Under the pieces are notes generated by a model that was given only the letters and a program-made list of their open reading frames with translations, had not been told where the DNA came from and did not search any database. This document shows, in pieces, positions 41,901-52,131 of a stretch of 64,000 nucleotides of DNA. Origin of the DNA: Schaalia dentiphila ATCC 17982 (GTDB lineage: Bacteria > Actinomycetota > Actinomycetes > Actinomycetales > Actinomycetaceae); assembly GCF_000154225.1 (NCBI RefSeq), contig NZ_DS264586.1, positions 1,022,527-1,086,526 on the forward strand, read 5' to 3'. The position numbers and the translations under genes were made by a program. Numbering within the stretch: the stretch's first letter is position 1; the number at the start of each line of letters is the position of its first letter.

Positions 41901-41921
41901 CGCCTCGCCTCAGACGAGGCG
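41901..41921. terminator. Small hairpin between convergent MFS and ispF genes
   Basis: CGCCTCG (41901-41907) pairs with CGAGGCG (41915-41921). There is no T tract, so weak. Confidence 0.35.
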
Positions 41922-42011
41922 CGTCCCCGACGCATGCGAGTCCAATCTCGCCCGCCGCAGGGAGGCGCAGGCATCTCCGTCGTCGGTGCCGTGCGGCCCC
42001 GAGTGGGGGTA

Positions 42012-42503
42012 CTACTCGGCACGCACCATGAGGGCGTTCGCCAGCGCGGCCACGCCCTCGCCTCGTCCCGTGAAACCCAGGTGATCCGAGGTCGTCGCTG
42101 ACACGGTGACCGTGCCCCCGGCGATCTCGCTCATGACCGCGCAGGCCTCGGGCAGTCGTGCGGCCATACGAGGCCGGTTCCCCACGACCTGAACGGTCGC
42201 GTTGCCGAGCACCCAGCCGGCCTCGGCGGTCATGCGGCGAACCTCCTCAAGGAGCGCGCGCCCCGAAGCACCCGCCCACTCGGGGCGATCCACGCCGAAC
42301 ACGGTGCCGAGCTCGCCCAGGCCCGTCGCCAGCAGCATCGCGTCGCATAGGGCGTGCGCGGCCACGTCCGCGTCCGAATGCCCCTCGAGGGGCCGCTCGC
42401 CCGGCCACTCCAGGCACGCGACCATCAGAGGGCGCGGCGAGTCGGGGGCGGCGAACGCGTGGACGTCGACCGCTTGGCCGATGCGGAAACGCAGATCAGT
42501 CAT
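42012..42503 (-). CDS. ispF: 2-C-methyl-D-erythritol 2,4-cyclodiphosphate synthase
   Basis: A 163-residue trimeric zinc enzyme of the MEP pathway. The zinc ligands are visible in GQAVDVHAF (Asp and His) and the family block [34 protein letters not shown] ends the protein. TACCCT lies six bases before ATG 42503, so it may be transcribed leaderless in addition to read-through from the two anchored-protein genes upstream. It is displaced and inverted with respect to ispD. Confidence 0.96.
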   Translation of the reverse strand: MTDLRFRIGQAVDVHAFAAPDSPRPLMVACLEWPGERPLEGHSDADVAAHALCDAMLLATGLGELGTVFGVDRPEWAGASGRALLEEVRRMTAEAGWVLGNATVQVVGNRPRMAARLPEACAVMSEIAGGTVTVSATTSDHLGFTGRGEGVAALANALMVRAE

Positions 42504-42518
42504 GGAACCAGGGTAGCG

Positions 42519-44072
42519 TCACGAGGAAGTCGGCGTGAAGGCGATGAGACCCTCATCCGTCAGTCCGACCAGCAGGTCGTCGAATACCCACGTGTGATTC
42601 CGTGCCGACCTCAACTCGGTTGAGGTATGCGTCTTGTTGTTCGCCATGTCGAAGAAATAGACGGTCTGTTCCTTGTACCCGATGTTCAGAATGAACGCAG
42701 CGGTTCCGTCGGCGCTCGCACGAGCGTGCGTGGGGGAGAAGGAACAGGGCGGACGGGTGCTGGAAGAAACCCCCACCAACCCCTCCGCGGAGTATTTCGC
42801 AATGCCCCCCGAGGTGTGCACCATGAGGGTTTGGCACCTGTCGCCGGTCGCCTCCAGCATGCCCGTCGTCCATGGCGTCCTGCCCGAGTCGAAGAAAGCA
42901 TCCCACTCACTCAGAGTCGGCATGCGGCCATCTTCTGCGGGGATAATGTACTTAAGGCTCGGCCCAAAAGTGCCCAGGGAATTGCCGGACATGTCGAATT
43001 CTTCGAGCAACGTGGCGTTCTTACGCACGATGAGGCCATCCGAGGCTGGATACAGAGCATTGTAGGAATAGGAACGGGCATTAGCTAAACGCCCCTCTTG
43101 TCCAAAGGTCGTCACAACACCCGTGTATACGTTGACGATCTGTGGGTTCCTGTAGTCATCGACGGGAACCAAGGCGGAAGCCTCCTCTCCGGTCCCAATC
43201 GTACGCGGCCCGTCCCACCGTGAGAGGGAGGAGTTACGGGACTGTTTTCCCGTAATGCTCTGCCACTGCTGTGTCCAGGAACCGGATTCCTGCTTCCACC
43301 CGGCGCAGGTTTCCATGCCGGAACAGGTCACCAGGATGTCGTCGACCATGGTGATCGGATGGCCGTCCTCCCACGGCGCCTGTGTCTGAATGCCAGTTGA
43401 TTTCGAGATCAGGATATTCTCGACGGCGAGCCACTCGCCGATGGAGACGATGGAGAAATCTGTCCCCGAGTATGGGATCTGCATGGACCCGTCGTTGGAT
43501 GTCCACAGCACGGCGGGCTCGGAGGAAGAGACGTCGATGGCTGCAAGAGAGATGGAATGGGAATGATGGTCCCGGGAGACCATGTAGAGTGTTGTGCCGT
43601 CGGCAAACAGGGTGGTTTCGGATGGCTTGTCAATGCCGGTGCGAGGTTCAGGAACGGTCCAGGCGACGCTCACGCCCGCTGCCCAGTCCGACGAGAGAAT
43701 GTTCGTGTTCGTGGCCGAACCCTTGTAGCCCTGGGAGGCTACCGGCTTTGCGGTGGACTGTGGAATCGCTGTGATGAAACGCGGTAGCGCGAAAAGGAAA
43801 GCGATGACCGCGAGGCTCGTGGCGACGATGAGTGCTGCTTTCTTCCTCTGCAGTCGTATGTATGCCTGATGGCCCGCGATACGCTCGGGGTTGGTGCGCG
43901 TGCGCGGAGGGCGAGCGCCTTTTCGGGGTGCGCTCGCGGGGGCCGGCGAGGCACTGGTCGAAGCTGCGCGGTCTGCGGGCTGCTCGGTGGCGCTCTGCGT
44001 CTTCGGCTCGCTCCCGGGTGCGGGGGTGGAATCCGCGTCCGGGGGAGCCCAGCGAGAAGAATCGTTACTCAT
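42519..44072 (-). CDS. Membrane-anchored beta-propeller-like protein, copy 2
   Basis: A 517-residue protein: a Pro/Ala/Ser/Thr-rich N-terminal 65 residues, one membrane helix (about 83-103, AALIVATSLAVIAFLFALPR), and an extracellular domain of about 410 residues with repeated strand-turn units like a propeller. It shares with its neighbour the block ILVTCSGMETCAGWKQESGSW (two cysteines that may form a disulphide), SSDWAAGVSVAWTV, and ASADGTAAFILNIGY. It starts 10 bases after the stop of copy 1, with GAGG upstream. The family is not recognised; a surface sensor or wall-associated role is plausible. Confidence 0.85.
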   Translation of the reverse strand: MSNDSSRWAPPDADSTPAPGSEPKTQSATEQPADRAASTSASPAPASAPRKGARPPRTRTNPERIAGHQAYIRLQRKKAALIVATSLAVIAFLFALPRFITAIPQSTAKPVASQGYKGSATNTNILSSDWAAGVSVAWTVPEPRTGIDKPSETTLFADGTTLYMVSRDHHSHSISLAAIDVSSSEPAVLWTSNDGSMQIPYSGTDFSIVSIGEWLAVENILISKSTGIQTQAPWEDGHPITMVDDILVTCSGMETCAGWKQESGSWTQQWQSITGKQSRNSSLSRWDGPRTIGTGEEASALVPVDDYRNPQIVNVYTGVVTTFGQEGRLANARSYSYNALYPASDGLIVRKNATLLEEFDMSGNSLGTFGPSLKYIIPAEDGRMPTLSEWDAFFDSGRTPWTTGMLEATGDRCQTLMVHTSGGIAKYSAEGLVGVSSSTRPPCSFSPTHARASADGTAAFILNIGYKEQTVYFFDMANNKTHTSTELRSARNHTWVFDDLLVGLTDEGLIAFTPTSS

Positions 44073-44082
44073 GAGTCCTCAT

Positions 44083-45573
44083 TTAGGCCGAGGCCGGGGT
44101 GAAGGCGACAACCCCCTGCTTCGTCATGCCGATCACCAGGTCATCGTAGGCCCACGTGAGGCTATGAGCCCCGTTGAGATCCTTCGAGGTGTGTGCCTCC
44201 TTCGTGTTGGTGTTCGCGAAGTAGACGCGCTGGTTGGACGGAGAGCCGGCCTCGCTGATGAACAGCGCAGCCCCATCGGCGCTGGCTCGCACGTCGAGCG
44301 GCGAGAAGAGGCAGGGCTCCGAGTCGCTGATGGACACGTCCTTGACGCCGTACGCCGAGCGGGGCATGGCATCCGAGGACAGGATGAGGGTCGCCGTGGT
44401 GCACTTCGAGCCGGTCATCTCGATCGTTCCCGTCGCCCACGGGGCCTTCGAGTCCTTCAGGTACGAGCGGAGCTGATCGAGGCTCGGCGCGGGGCCGTCG
44501 CTCGTGGGGACCGCCCACATCCGCTCGTAATCGATGGTCTCGACGAGCTTGCCCGTCATGTCGTAGACGTCGGCCTTGTCGTAGTCGCTGACGTTGATGT
44601 ATCCGTCGGAGGCGATGAGGAAACCGCGGCTCTCAAACTTCTTTGCCGGAGCATCGCCCCCGAGGGTGGTGACCGTGCCGGTGTGGATATTAATGATCTG
44701 GGGCGCGAAACCATCCTCGGCGGACAGCAGGAACGAGGCGTCCTCCCCGCTGCCCATCATCCGCGTCTTGTTGGGCGCCTCCAGAGCGAGGTCGCGCCCC
44801 TGTCGAGACGTGATGCTCTTCCACTGCTGTTTCCAGGAACCGGACTCCTGCTTCCAGCCGGCGCATGTCTCCATGCCGGAACAGGTCACCAGGATGTCAT
44901 CGGCGGCGGCCATGGGAACATCGCCCGGCCACGGGGCCTGAGCGATCGCCCCGGTCTTCTTATCGATCACAACGTCGTTGTAGGCGAGCGAATCTCCGGC
45001 GGAAGCGAGCGTCTGCGCGTCACTCCGCTTCGTCACCGTCGCGTCCGAGCTCTCCTTCAGCCACAGCTTCTCGGGCTTCGCGCCCGAGATGTCGTATGCG
45101 GCGGCAACAGCATGGCCCTCACTGTCGCTCCTGGCGGCCACGTACAGGGTCGTGCCCTCCACGAGCAGAGACGGAGCGTCGTAGTCGTCGACGTAAGCGG
45201 AAAACTCGTCCAGGGTCCAGGCCACGTCCACGCCGTTGGCCCACGAACTCGCCAGAGTGCCCGTCAGGGTTCCCGACCCCGTGTAGCCCTGCCCGCGCGG
45301 ACTCGGAGCAACCCGGGGCGCCTTGGTCGCGAAAAATATGACGCCGGCAACCATCGCGACGACCGTCAGCAAGGCGATCAGCGCAACGCGCCACCAGCGC
45401 AGCTTCTTGCCGTGCGGCGCGGGGGCCGGTGCGGGAACAGTCCCGGGCGCGGGGGCGCGGAACGCGTTCGGCGGGGGAAACGAAGATTTCGCGTACGTGA
45501 TCGGCAGCGGTATCGAAGCGGCCGACGCGTCGGAGTCTGTCGGGGCTGGCCACTGGGAATCGTTGATGCTCAC
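44083..45573 (-). CDS. Membrane-anchored beta-propeller-like protein, copy 1
   Basis: A 496-residue paralogue of the preceding entry: a proline-rich N-terminus, a membrane helix (about 62-80, RVALIALLTVVAMVAGVIFF), then the extracellular domain with SSWANGVDVAWTLDE, ILVTCSGMETCAGWKQESGSW and ASADGAALFISEAG. The two proteins are most similar around the Cys-containing block and diverge in the N-terminal linker. First gene of a minus-strand run of two anchored proteins plus ispF. The tandem pair sits where other actinobacteria have ispD-ispF in direct contact. Confidence 0.85.
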   Translation of the reverse strand: MSINDSQWPAPTDSDASAASIPLPITYAKSSFPPPNAFRAPAPGTVPAPAPAPHGKKLRWWRVALIALLTVVAMVAGVIFFATKAPRVAPSPRGQGYTGSGTLTGTLASSWANGVDVAWTLDEFSAYVDDYDAPSLLVEGTTLYVAARSDSEGHAVAAAYDISGAKPEKLWLKESSDATVTKRSDAQTLASAGDSLAYNDVVIDKKTGAIAQAPWPGDVPMAAADDILVTCSGMETCAGWKQESGSWKQQWKSITSRQGRDLALEAPNKTRMMGSGEDASFLLSAEDGFAPQIINIHTGTVTTLGGDAPAKKFESRGFLIASDGYINVSDYDKADVYDMTGKLVETIDYERMWAVPTSDGPAPSLDQLRSYLKDSKAPWATGTIEMTGSKCTTATLILSSDAMPRSAYGVKDVSISDSEPCLFSPLDVRASADGAALFISEAGSPSNQRVYFANTNTKEAHTSKDLNGAHSLTWAYDDLVIGMTKQGVVAFTPASA

Positions 45574-45685
45574 ACCACGTTTCTACCACACGCCCCGGGG
45601 GAGCCTCCCCCGATCCCATGCCCCGGCCTCGTCCCACGCATGTGACGAGGAACGGGCGCCCTCGCAGGCCACGCCCCCTCTCCGA

Positions 45686-45691
45686 TAGGAT
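45686..45691 (+). promoter_or_regulatory. -10 box of leaderless thrC transcript
   Basis: TAGGAT ends six bases before GTG 45698; no ribosome site is present. Confidence 0.55.
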
Positions 45692-45697
45692 CGACCC

Positions 45698-47155
45698 GTG
45701 CGCTACATTTCGACCCGACGCGGCCCCAACACGCCCACCCGTTCCTTCAGTGACATCCTCCTGGAAGGCCTCGCCCCCGACGGCGGCCTCTACCTGCCCG
45801 AGGAATACCCGACGCTGTCGCAGTCCGACCTGGACGAGCTGCGCATCGTCCTGCGCGAGGACGGCTACGCGGCCATGGCCGCCGGCATCATCTCCCTCTT
45901 CGTCGATGACATCGGTACCGACGACCTGAGTGCGATCACGGCCCGCGCCTACCGCACCCCCGCTTTCTCCGACCCCCAGATCGTCCCCGTCGACGCCCTG
46001 GAGGGCGCCGACCTGCACCTCGCTCACCTCTCCAACGGCCCCACGGCCGCCTTCAAGGACATGGCGATGCAGCTCCTGGGCGAGCTCTTCGAATACGAGC
46101 TCACCCGCCGCGGCGACTGGCTGACCATCGTCGGCGCCACCTCCGGCGACACCGGCTCCTCCGCCGAATACGCGCTGCGCGGCCGACGTGGCCTCTCCGT
46201 CGTCATGCTCACGCCCGCCGGCCGCATGACCGCCTTCCAGCGAGCTCAAATGTTCTCCCTCCTCGACGAGAACATCGTCAACGTCGCCGTCGACGGCGTC
46301 TTCGACGACTGCCAGGACCTCGTCAAGGCCGTCAACATGGACGCCGACTTCAAGGCCACCTGGCACGTGGGCGCCGTCAACTCCATCAACTGGGCGCGCC
46401 TGCTTGCCCAGGTCTGCTACTACGTGGCCACCTGGCTGCGCGTCACCGAGGAAGGGGCCGACGCCTCGTCCACGGTCAGCGTCGTCGTGCCCTCGGGCAA
46501 CTTCGGCAACGTGTGCGCCGCCCACATCGCCCGCCAGATGGGCGTGCCGCTCGGCACCCTCGTCGTCGCCACGAACGAGAACGACGTCCTCGACGAGTTC
46601 TTCCGCACCGGCGTCTACCGCCCCCGCTCCTCCGCGGACACGCTGGCCACCTCCAGCCCGTCCATGGACATCTCCAAGGCCTCGAACTTCGAGCGCTTCA
46701 TCTTCGACCTGCTGGGCCGCGACGGTGACGCCACCCGCGCCCTCTTCGATGATGCCCTCGCGCGCGACGGCTACTTCGACCTGTCCGGCACACCCGAATT
46801 TGCCTCCCTGCGCGACACCTACGGCTTCACCTCCGGGACCTCCTCGCACGCGGACCGCCTCGCGGAGATCGCGCGCACGGAAAAGGAGAGCGGCTACCTT
46901 CTCGACCCGCACACGGCCGACGGCGTGCACGTCGCCCGCGCGCTCCGCTCACAGATCGAGGGCCCGCTTGTCGTCATGGAGACCGCCCTGCCCGTCAAGT
47001 TCGCCGAGACAATTCAGGAGGCCACCGGCCACCTCCCGCCCGTGCCCGAGCGCTTCGAAGGCATCGAAGGCCGCGAAGAGCGCGTCACGCCGCTGGCCAA
47101 CTCCGCCGAGGACCTCAAGGCGCTGATCGCCGCGCGCGTGCGCCCCGGCGCCTGA
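45698..47155 (+). CDS. thrC: Threonine synthase
   Basis: A 485-residue PLP enzyme converting O-phosphohomoserine to threonine. The N-terminus RYISTRRGPNTPTRSFSDIL and the PLP lysine in SNGPTAAFKDMAMQLLGELF are of the longer class II (Escherichia coli or fungal) type. GATSGDTGSSAEYALRGR and VPSGNFGNVCAAHIARQMG follow. GTG at 45698 lies six bases behind TAGGAT, consistent with a leaderless mRNA. It is divergent from the anchored-protein operon and followed by a terminator, then cysS. Confidence 0.96.
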   Translation: MRYISTRRGPNTPTRSFSDILLEGLAPDGGLYLPEEYPTLSQSDLDELRIVLREDGYAAMAAGIISLFVDDIGTDDLSAITARAYRTPAFSDPQIVPVDALEGADLHLAHLSNGPTAAFKDMAMQLLGELFEYELTRRGDWLTIVGATSGDTGSSAEYALRGRRGLSVVMLTPAGRMTAFQRAQMFSLLDENIVNVAVDGVFDDCQDLVKAVNMDADFKATWHVGAVNSINWARLLAQVCYYVATWLRVTEEGADASSTVSVVVPSGNFGNVCAAHIARQMGVPLGTLVVATNENDVLDEFFRTGVYRPRSSADTLATSSPSMDISKASNFERFIFDLLGRDGDATRALFDDALARDGYFDLSGTPEFASLRDTYGFTSGTSSHADRLAEIARTEKESGYLLDPHTADGVHVARALRSQIEGPLVVMETALPVKFAETIQEATGHLPPVPERFEGIEGREERVTPLANSAEDLKALIAARVRPGA

Positions 47156-47172
47156 GTTTTCCCTGACTCGCC

Positions 47173-47230
47173 GAGGCCCGAGCCCCCACCAGCGAAGCCG
47201 CGCGGTTCCGCATTGGGGGGCCCGGGCCTC
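47173..47230 (+). terminator. thrC terminator
   Basis: GAGGCCCGAGCCCCC (47173-47187) pairs with GGGGGGCCCGGGCCTC (47215-47230), with an internal hairpin in the loop. Confidence 0.6.
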
Positions 47231-47295
47231 GTTACATACTTCCGCGAATGCGGCCGCGGGCGGAAGCGGGCTAGGTGCCCAGGTAGGATTGAGCC

Positions 47296-48753
<1,458 letters not shown>

Positions 48754-48789
48754 GCTGCGGTTTCTGACAGCTGTTTCCTGACGTGTGTG

Positions 48790-48817
48790 CCGCCCGGTCC
48801 CGATGGGGCCGGGCGGC
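48790..48817 (+). terminator. cysS terminator
   Basis: CCGCCCGGTCCC (48790-48801), loop GAT, GGGGCCGGGCGG (48805-48816). The stem is almost that of the tRNA-Ser terminator; only CTT follows. Confidence 0.7.
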
Positions 48818-48874
48818 TTCGCGTTGCTCGTTGCCTCGACAGATCTCCGGCCGCCGCGTGGCCTGCCCGCCCGC

Positions 48875-49260
48875 TCGCCGTCCGCGCCGCGAGCTTCGCT
48901 CGGCGCGTCGTCTCGAAGCCCGGCCAGGCCCCGCAGGCCCCGCGGCGGCCTCCAATCGGTCGGGGCTCGTTGTTTGTGCGTTGCCCGCCCGCCCACGAGA
49001 TCGCCACACGCGAGCCTGATGGCTCGGTTGCTTGTGGCCCCACGGGTGTTCCGGGCGCCGGAGGCCCCGGCCGCCCGCGAGGCTAGGGCCTCACTTCGTT
49101 CGGCGCCGCGCCTCGAAGCCCGCCCGTGCCCTCCGGTCCCTCGGGCGCCCTCCACACCAGTGGGGCCAGGTCGCTGTTGTCTAGTTCGGCGCGTTGTTTT
49201 GCCGCCTGTCCGGGCCCCGCCGCTGCCTACGCGTGCCCCCGTTAGGCACTGCAGGCCAGG
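48875..49260. repeat. H-type GC-rich intergenic repeat block, copy 3
   Basis: Within this block 49048-49164 matches 6118-6240 nearly base for base, including TTCGGCGCCGCGCCTCGAAG and CTCCACACCAGTGGGGC. Other parts match 26570-26630 (CGCCACACGCGAGCCTG). No gene is supported. Confidence 0.65.
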
Positions 49261-49271
49261 TGGTGTGGTTG

Positions 49272-49480
49272 TCTGAAACCGGCATCGCCTTTGCTTGTGA
49301 GTGCCTGCGTGGGATTGAAACCGCCATCGCCTTTGCGCGTGAGAATTAGGTGTTTTTGGAGCGTTTTTCGGTCGCATTGGTGTTGTCGGTTTCAATGGGT
49401 GTTGTTCAGGGGCGAGCATTGGTGATGGTGGTTTCACGCCGGACTGTATCAGTGGTTGTAGAGGTGTCGTTGGTTTCACC
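49272..49480. repeat. B array 3: GAAACC/GGTTTC array, 42-bp period (2 + 3)
   Basis: GAAACC at 49275 and 49317; GGTTTC ending at 49393, 49435 and 49477. All four intervals within a side are exactly 42 bp. Confidence 0.8.
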
Positions 49481-49502
49481 GTCACCACCTCACTGCGTCC
49501 TG

Positions 49503-49622
49503 TGCGTGAAAAAGTTCGCCCTGCGTGCTCAAAATGGCCCAAAATCGGCGTTTTATGGCGTGCTGGGCGAACTTTTTCGCGGGTCAGGTTGAGAAGGCAT
49601 GCTGTTGGGCGAACTTTGTCGC
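49503..49622. repeat. C array 3: AAAGTTCGCCC/GGGCGAACTTT array (1 + 2)
   Basis: AAAGTT at 49511; AACTTT ending at 49575 and 49617 (42 bp apart). The inner distance is 64 bp, equal to the other copies. Confidence 0.78.
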
Positions 49623-49754
49623 GCCTGTGAGCCCGCCACTGCCTCCGTCCCTGGGCCCGGCCCGCCACTTCCTGCCGGCCCCACGGCCAGGCCTTGCGGT
49701 GCCTCCGGCACCCTCCACATCGGCCACGGTGGGGGTTTGCACGACACGTAGCTT

Positions 49755-49880
49755 TCTAGCAGTGTGTCGGTCGGTGTGTTGGACCCCCGTGTCGTGCAAT
49801 TCCCCTGTTTGGTGGGTGTGAGTTTATGGCTTGGAGGGCCCGCGTGCGGATTGGAGGGATCACGTACGCGATTAGCCCGA
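49755..49880. repeat. Truncated G and A elements
   Basis: GTGTGTCGGTCGGTGTGTTGGA and the CCCCTGTTTGGTGGGTGTGAG block correspond to the start of the G element. At 49829-49880 two right-hand type A units (GGAGGGCCCGCGTGCGGATT) remain. So even the eroded copy keeps the order H-B-C-G-A. Confidence 0.55.
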
Positions 49881-49950
49881 TGCGAGTCGAGGCCGTACCC
49901 TGATAATCAGTCGACGCCGCGAGGCATCACGGCAAACGGAGAGGAACAGC

Positions 49951-50493
49951 ATGGAGTACGTGGCTCTGCTGCGCGGCATCAACGTCGGCGGCAAGAACAA
50001 GGTCGTCATGAGCGAGCTGCGTGAGCTCATCGCGCGCGCGGGCTTTGGACACGTGCGCAGCTACATCAACAGCGGCAACCTCCTGTTCGAGGCCGACACC
50101 CCAGTTGAGGACGTGGCCCAGATGGTCGAAGACATCCTGGAAAGAAACTATGACTTTCCGATCCGTCTCGCGATTCTGACGGGGGAGGACTACCTCGCGG
50201 AACTGGCCGACCTGCCCGACTGGTGGCATGGCGAGGTCGCCCGGCGCGACGCCCTGTTTTACACGAGAGGCCTGGACCGCTCCCACGTGCGCGAGCGCAT
50301 CGAGGCGATGGAACTGGGTGATGAGGCCGTACACTTCGGCGAGCACGCCGTGTTCTGGGGCAAGTTCGACGATAAAGAATTCCTGAAGACCGCCTACCAC
50401 AAGCGCCTGCTGCGCGAGGACTTCTACCGCCAGGTGACGATCCGCTCGGGTGCGACGGTCGAGAAGATCGCGGCCATGCTGTCACAGGACTGA
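49951..50493 (+). CDS. DUF1697 family protein
   Basis: A 180-residue cytosolic protein starting EYVALLRGINVGGKNKVVMS and containing RSYINSGNLLFEAD, both hallmarks of DUF1697. The C-terminal part has FGEHAVFWGKFDDKEF and RSGATVEKIAAML. The family is widespread in actinobacteria and has a ferredoxin-like fold but no known function. ATG at 49951 follows GGAGAGGA. It lies between the third repeat mosaic and rlmB, 110 bases from the latter. Confidence 0.92.
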   Translation: MEYVALLRGINVGGKNKVVMSELRELIARAGFGHVRSYINSGNLLFEADTPVEDVAQMVEDILERNYDFPIRLAILTGEDYLAELADLPDWWHGEVARRDALFYTRGLDRSHVRERIEAMELGDEAVHFGEHAVFWGKFDDKEFLKTAYHKRLLREDFYRQVTIRSGATVEKIAAMLSQD

Positions 50494-50602
50494 GGCTCAC
50501 CCCGCCCAATCGTGATTTTGGCCCCCGCGCGCGCCCCTGCGGCCCCGATGCAGCCCAAAACCCGTACGCTTGTGTCAGTTCACGAGAAAACGAGGAGACA
50601 CC

Positions 50603-51580
50603 ATGGCCTCACACAGCGGGCGCCCCGGCGCCATCCGTAAGAAGGGCACCAAGAAGGGCGCGCAGGTCGGCACCGGCGGCCACTCGCGCCGCCGCCTCGA
50701 AGGCAAGGGTCCGACCCCCAAGGCCGAGGATCGCACCTACCATCCCGCCCACAAGCGCAAGGTCAAGCGCGAGGCCCGCGAGGCCCAGGAGGCCGCGATC
50801 GCGCGCGCCCGCGCCAAGTCGTCGATCCGCGTCAAGCCCGGCCACGAGCTGATCGCCGGCCGTAACCCGGTCGCCGAGGCCGCCCGCGCATCGGTCCCGA
50901 TCGAGCGCGTATTCGTCCTCGACAACGTGAAGGACGACCGCGTGGAGGAGGTCGTGCGCCTCGCCTCGGCCATGGGTGCCCCCGTTTACGAGGTCACCCG
51001 CCGCGACCTGGATGTCGCGACCGACGGTGCCGTCCACCAGGGCGTCGCCATCGAGGTGCGCGGATACGAGTACGCCGACGCCTCGGATCTGATCGCGGGT
51101 TCTCTGCAGCAGCTGGGCCACCCGCTCCTCGTCGCCCTCGATCAGGTGACGGACCCCCACAACCTGGGCGCGGTCCTGCGCAGTGCGGGCGCGTTCGGTG
51201 CGGACGGCGTCATCATCCCCGAGCGTCGCAGCGCGGGTGTCAACACGACCGCATGGAAGGTGTCGGCCGGTGCGGCTGCCCGCGTGCCCGTGGCTCGCGT
51301 GACGAACCTCGTGCGCGCTCTCGAGGAGGCCAAGCAGGCTGGCTACTTCGTGGTCGGCCTGGACGGCGGAGGCGACGCGCCCCTGCGCGGCCTGTCGCTG
51401 GCGGATGGCCCCCTCGTCGTCGTGACCGGTGCCGAGGGCGCGGGCTTGTCCCGCCTCGTGCGTGAGACCTGCGATCAGATCGTGTCGATCCCGATCGCGT
51501 CGACCGTCGAGTCCCTCAACGCGGCCGTCGCCACGGGCATCGCCCTGTACGAGGTGGCCTCCCTGCGAGCGCAGGACTGA
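50603..51580 (+). CDS. rlmB: 23S rRNA (guanosine-2'-O)-methyltransferase RlmB
   Basis: A 325-residue SpoU-class (SPOUT) methyltransferase acting on G2251 of 23S rRNA. The first 80 residues are a basic, disordered extension. HELIAGRNPVAEAARASVPI starts the substrate-binding domain. The SPOUT knot motifs are NLGAVLRSAGAFGADGVIIP, VTGAEGAGLSRLVRETCD and IPIASTVESLNAAVATGIAL. ATG at 50603 follows AGGAGA. cysS-rlmB adjacency is common in actinobacteria; here a repeat mosaic and DUF1697 intervene. Confidence 0.96.
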   Translation: MASHSGRPGAIRKKGTKKGAQVGTGGHSRRRLEGKGPTPKAEDRTYHPAHKRKVKREAREAQEAAIARARAKSSIRVKPGHELIAGRNPVAEAARASVPIERVFVLDNVKDDRVEEVVRLASAMGAPVYEVTRRDLDVATDGAVHQGVAIEVRGYEYADASDLIAGSLQQLGHPLLVALDQVTDPHNLGAVLRSAGAFGADGVIIPERRSAGVNTTAWKVSAGAAARVPVARVTNLVRALEEAKQAGYFVVGLDGGGDAPLRGLSLADGPLVVVTGAEGAGLSRLVRETCDQIVSIPIASTVESLNAAVATGIALYEVASLRAQD

Positions 51581-51599
51581 GCCTTCCGAACCATCTGTT

Positions 51600-51643
51600 G
51601 TCTCGCCGTGGGTGCGTCAGCGCCCGCGGCGAGACTCTTTTTT
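51600..51643 (+). terminator. rlmB terminator
   Basis: GTCTCGCCG (51600-51608) pairs with CGGCGAGAC (51627-51635), followed by TCTTTTTTGG. Confidence 0.88.
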
Positions 51644-51898
51644 GGCGGCCTGGCGCATTGCGATCACGTTCCGTCCCTCGAAGAGGTGGTCTGTTGGTAG
51701 ATCGCCCTCGAAGAGGAGTTCTGGCTGCGCGAGCAGTAGCTCATCGAGCTGCAGCGTGACGGCGAGGTCATGGAGGTAGTGGCCGACCAGGGCCGCGCTG
51801 CGATGAGGATCCGCGACGTCTGATAGCGAGTGTTTGCGGCAGGCTGAGAGGCAGGCTGCGAGGCAGACTGGGGGAACAGGTCGCTGCGCGCAATTCAG
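51617..51898 (-). pseudogene. Third ORF of a decayed operon, no start codon
   Basis: From just after a TGA at 51901 the frame is open for 93 codons and ends at TGA 51617. The last 70 codons look coding (HSLSDVADPHRSAALVGHYL, LQLDELLLAQPELLFEGDLP). No ATG, GTG or TTG with a ribosome site is found near the beginning. It overlaps the rlmB terminator. I do not recognise the family; with the two ORFs upstream it seems to be the remains of one or two genes. Confidence 0.5.
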
Positions 51899-52131
51899 TC
51901 AGTCACGGTGGAGAATAGTCCGCCCATCGTATCGAGGCCGTCCTTGATCTCGGTGCCGACCCACCCCTGCTGGGCGAGCTGCTCGCGCATCCCCGGCGTC
52001 TCGCCCTAGGCGCCGGTCGACACCCAGTAGCCGATGCACAGGTCGAGGGCCTTCTGCGGGTCGAGCGCGACCCTGGCGTAGAAGTACCTGCGGCGGTTGA
52101 AAATCCGGCGCAGTGAGAAACCGGGGGTCAT
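51895..52131 (-). pseudogene. Small ORF with in-frame TAG
   Basis: ATG at 52131 overlaps the stop of the upstream gene (ATGA). The frame reads TPGFSLRRIFNRRRYFYARV and LDLCIGYWVSTGA, then TAG at 52008-52006, then continues GETPGMREQLAQQGWVGTEI to TGA at 51895 (78 codons plus the TAG). Composition on both sides of the TAG is equally protein-like, so a single nonsense change is likely. Confidence 0.6.
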
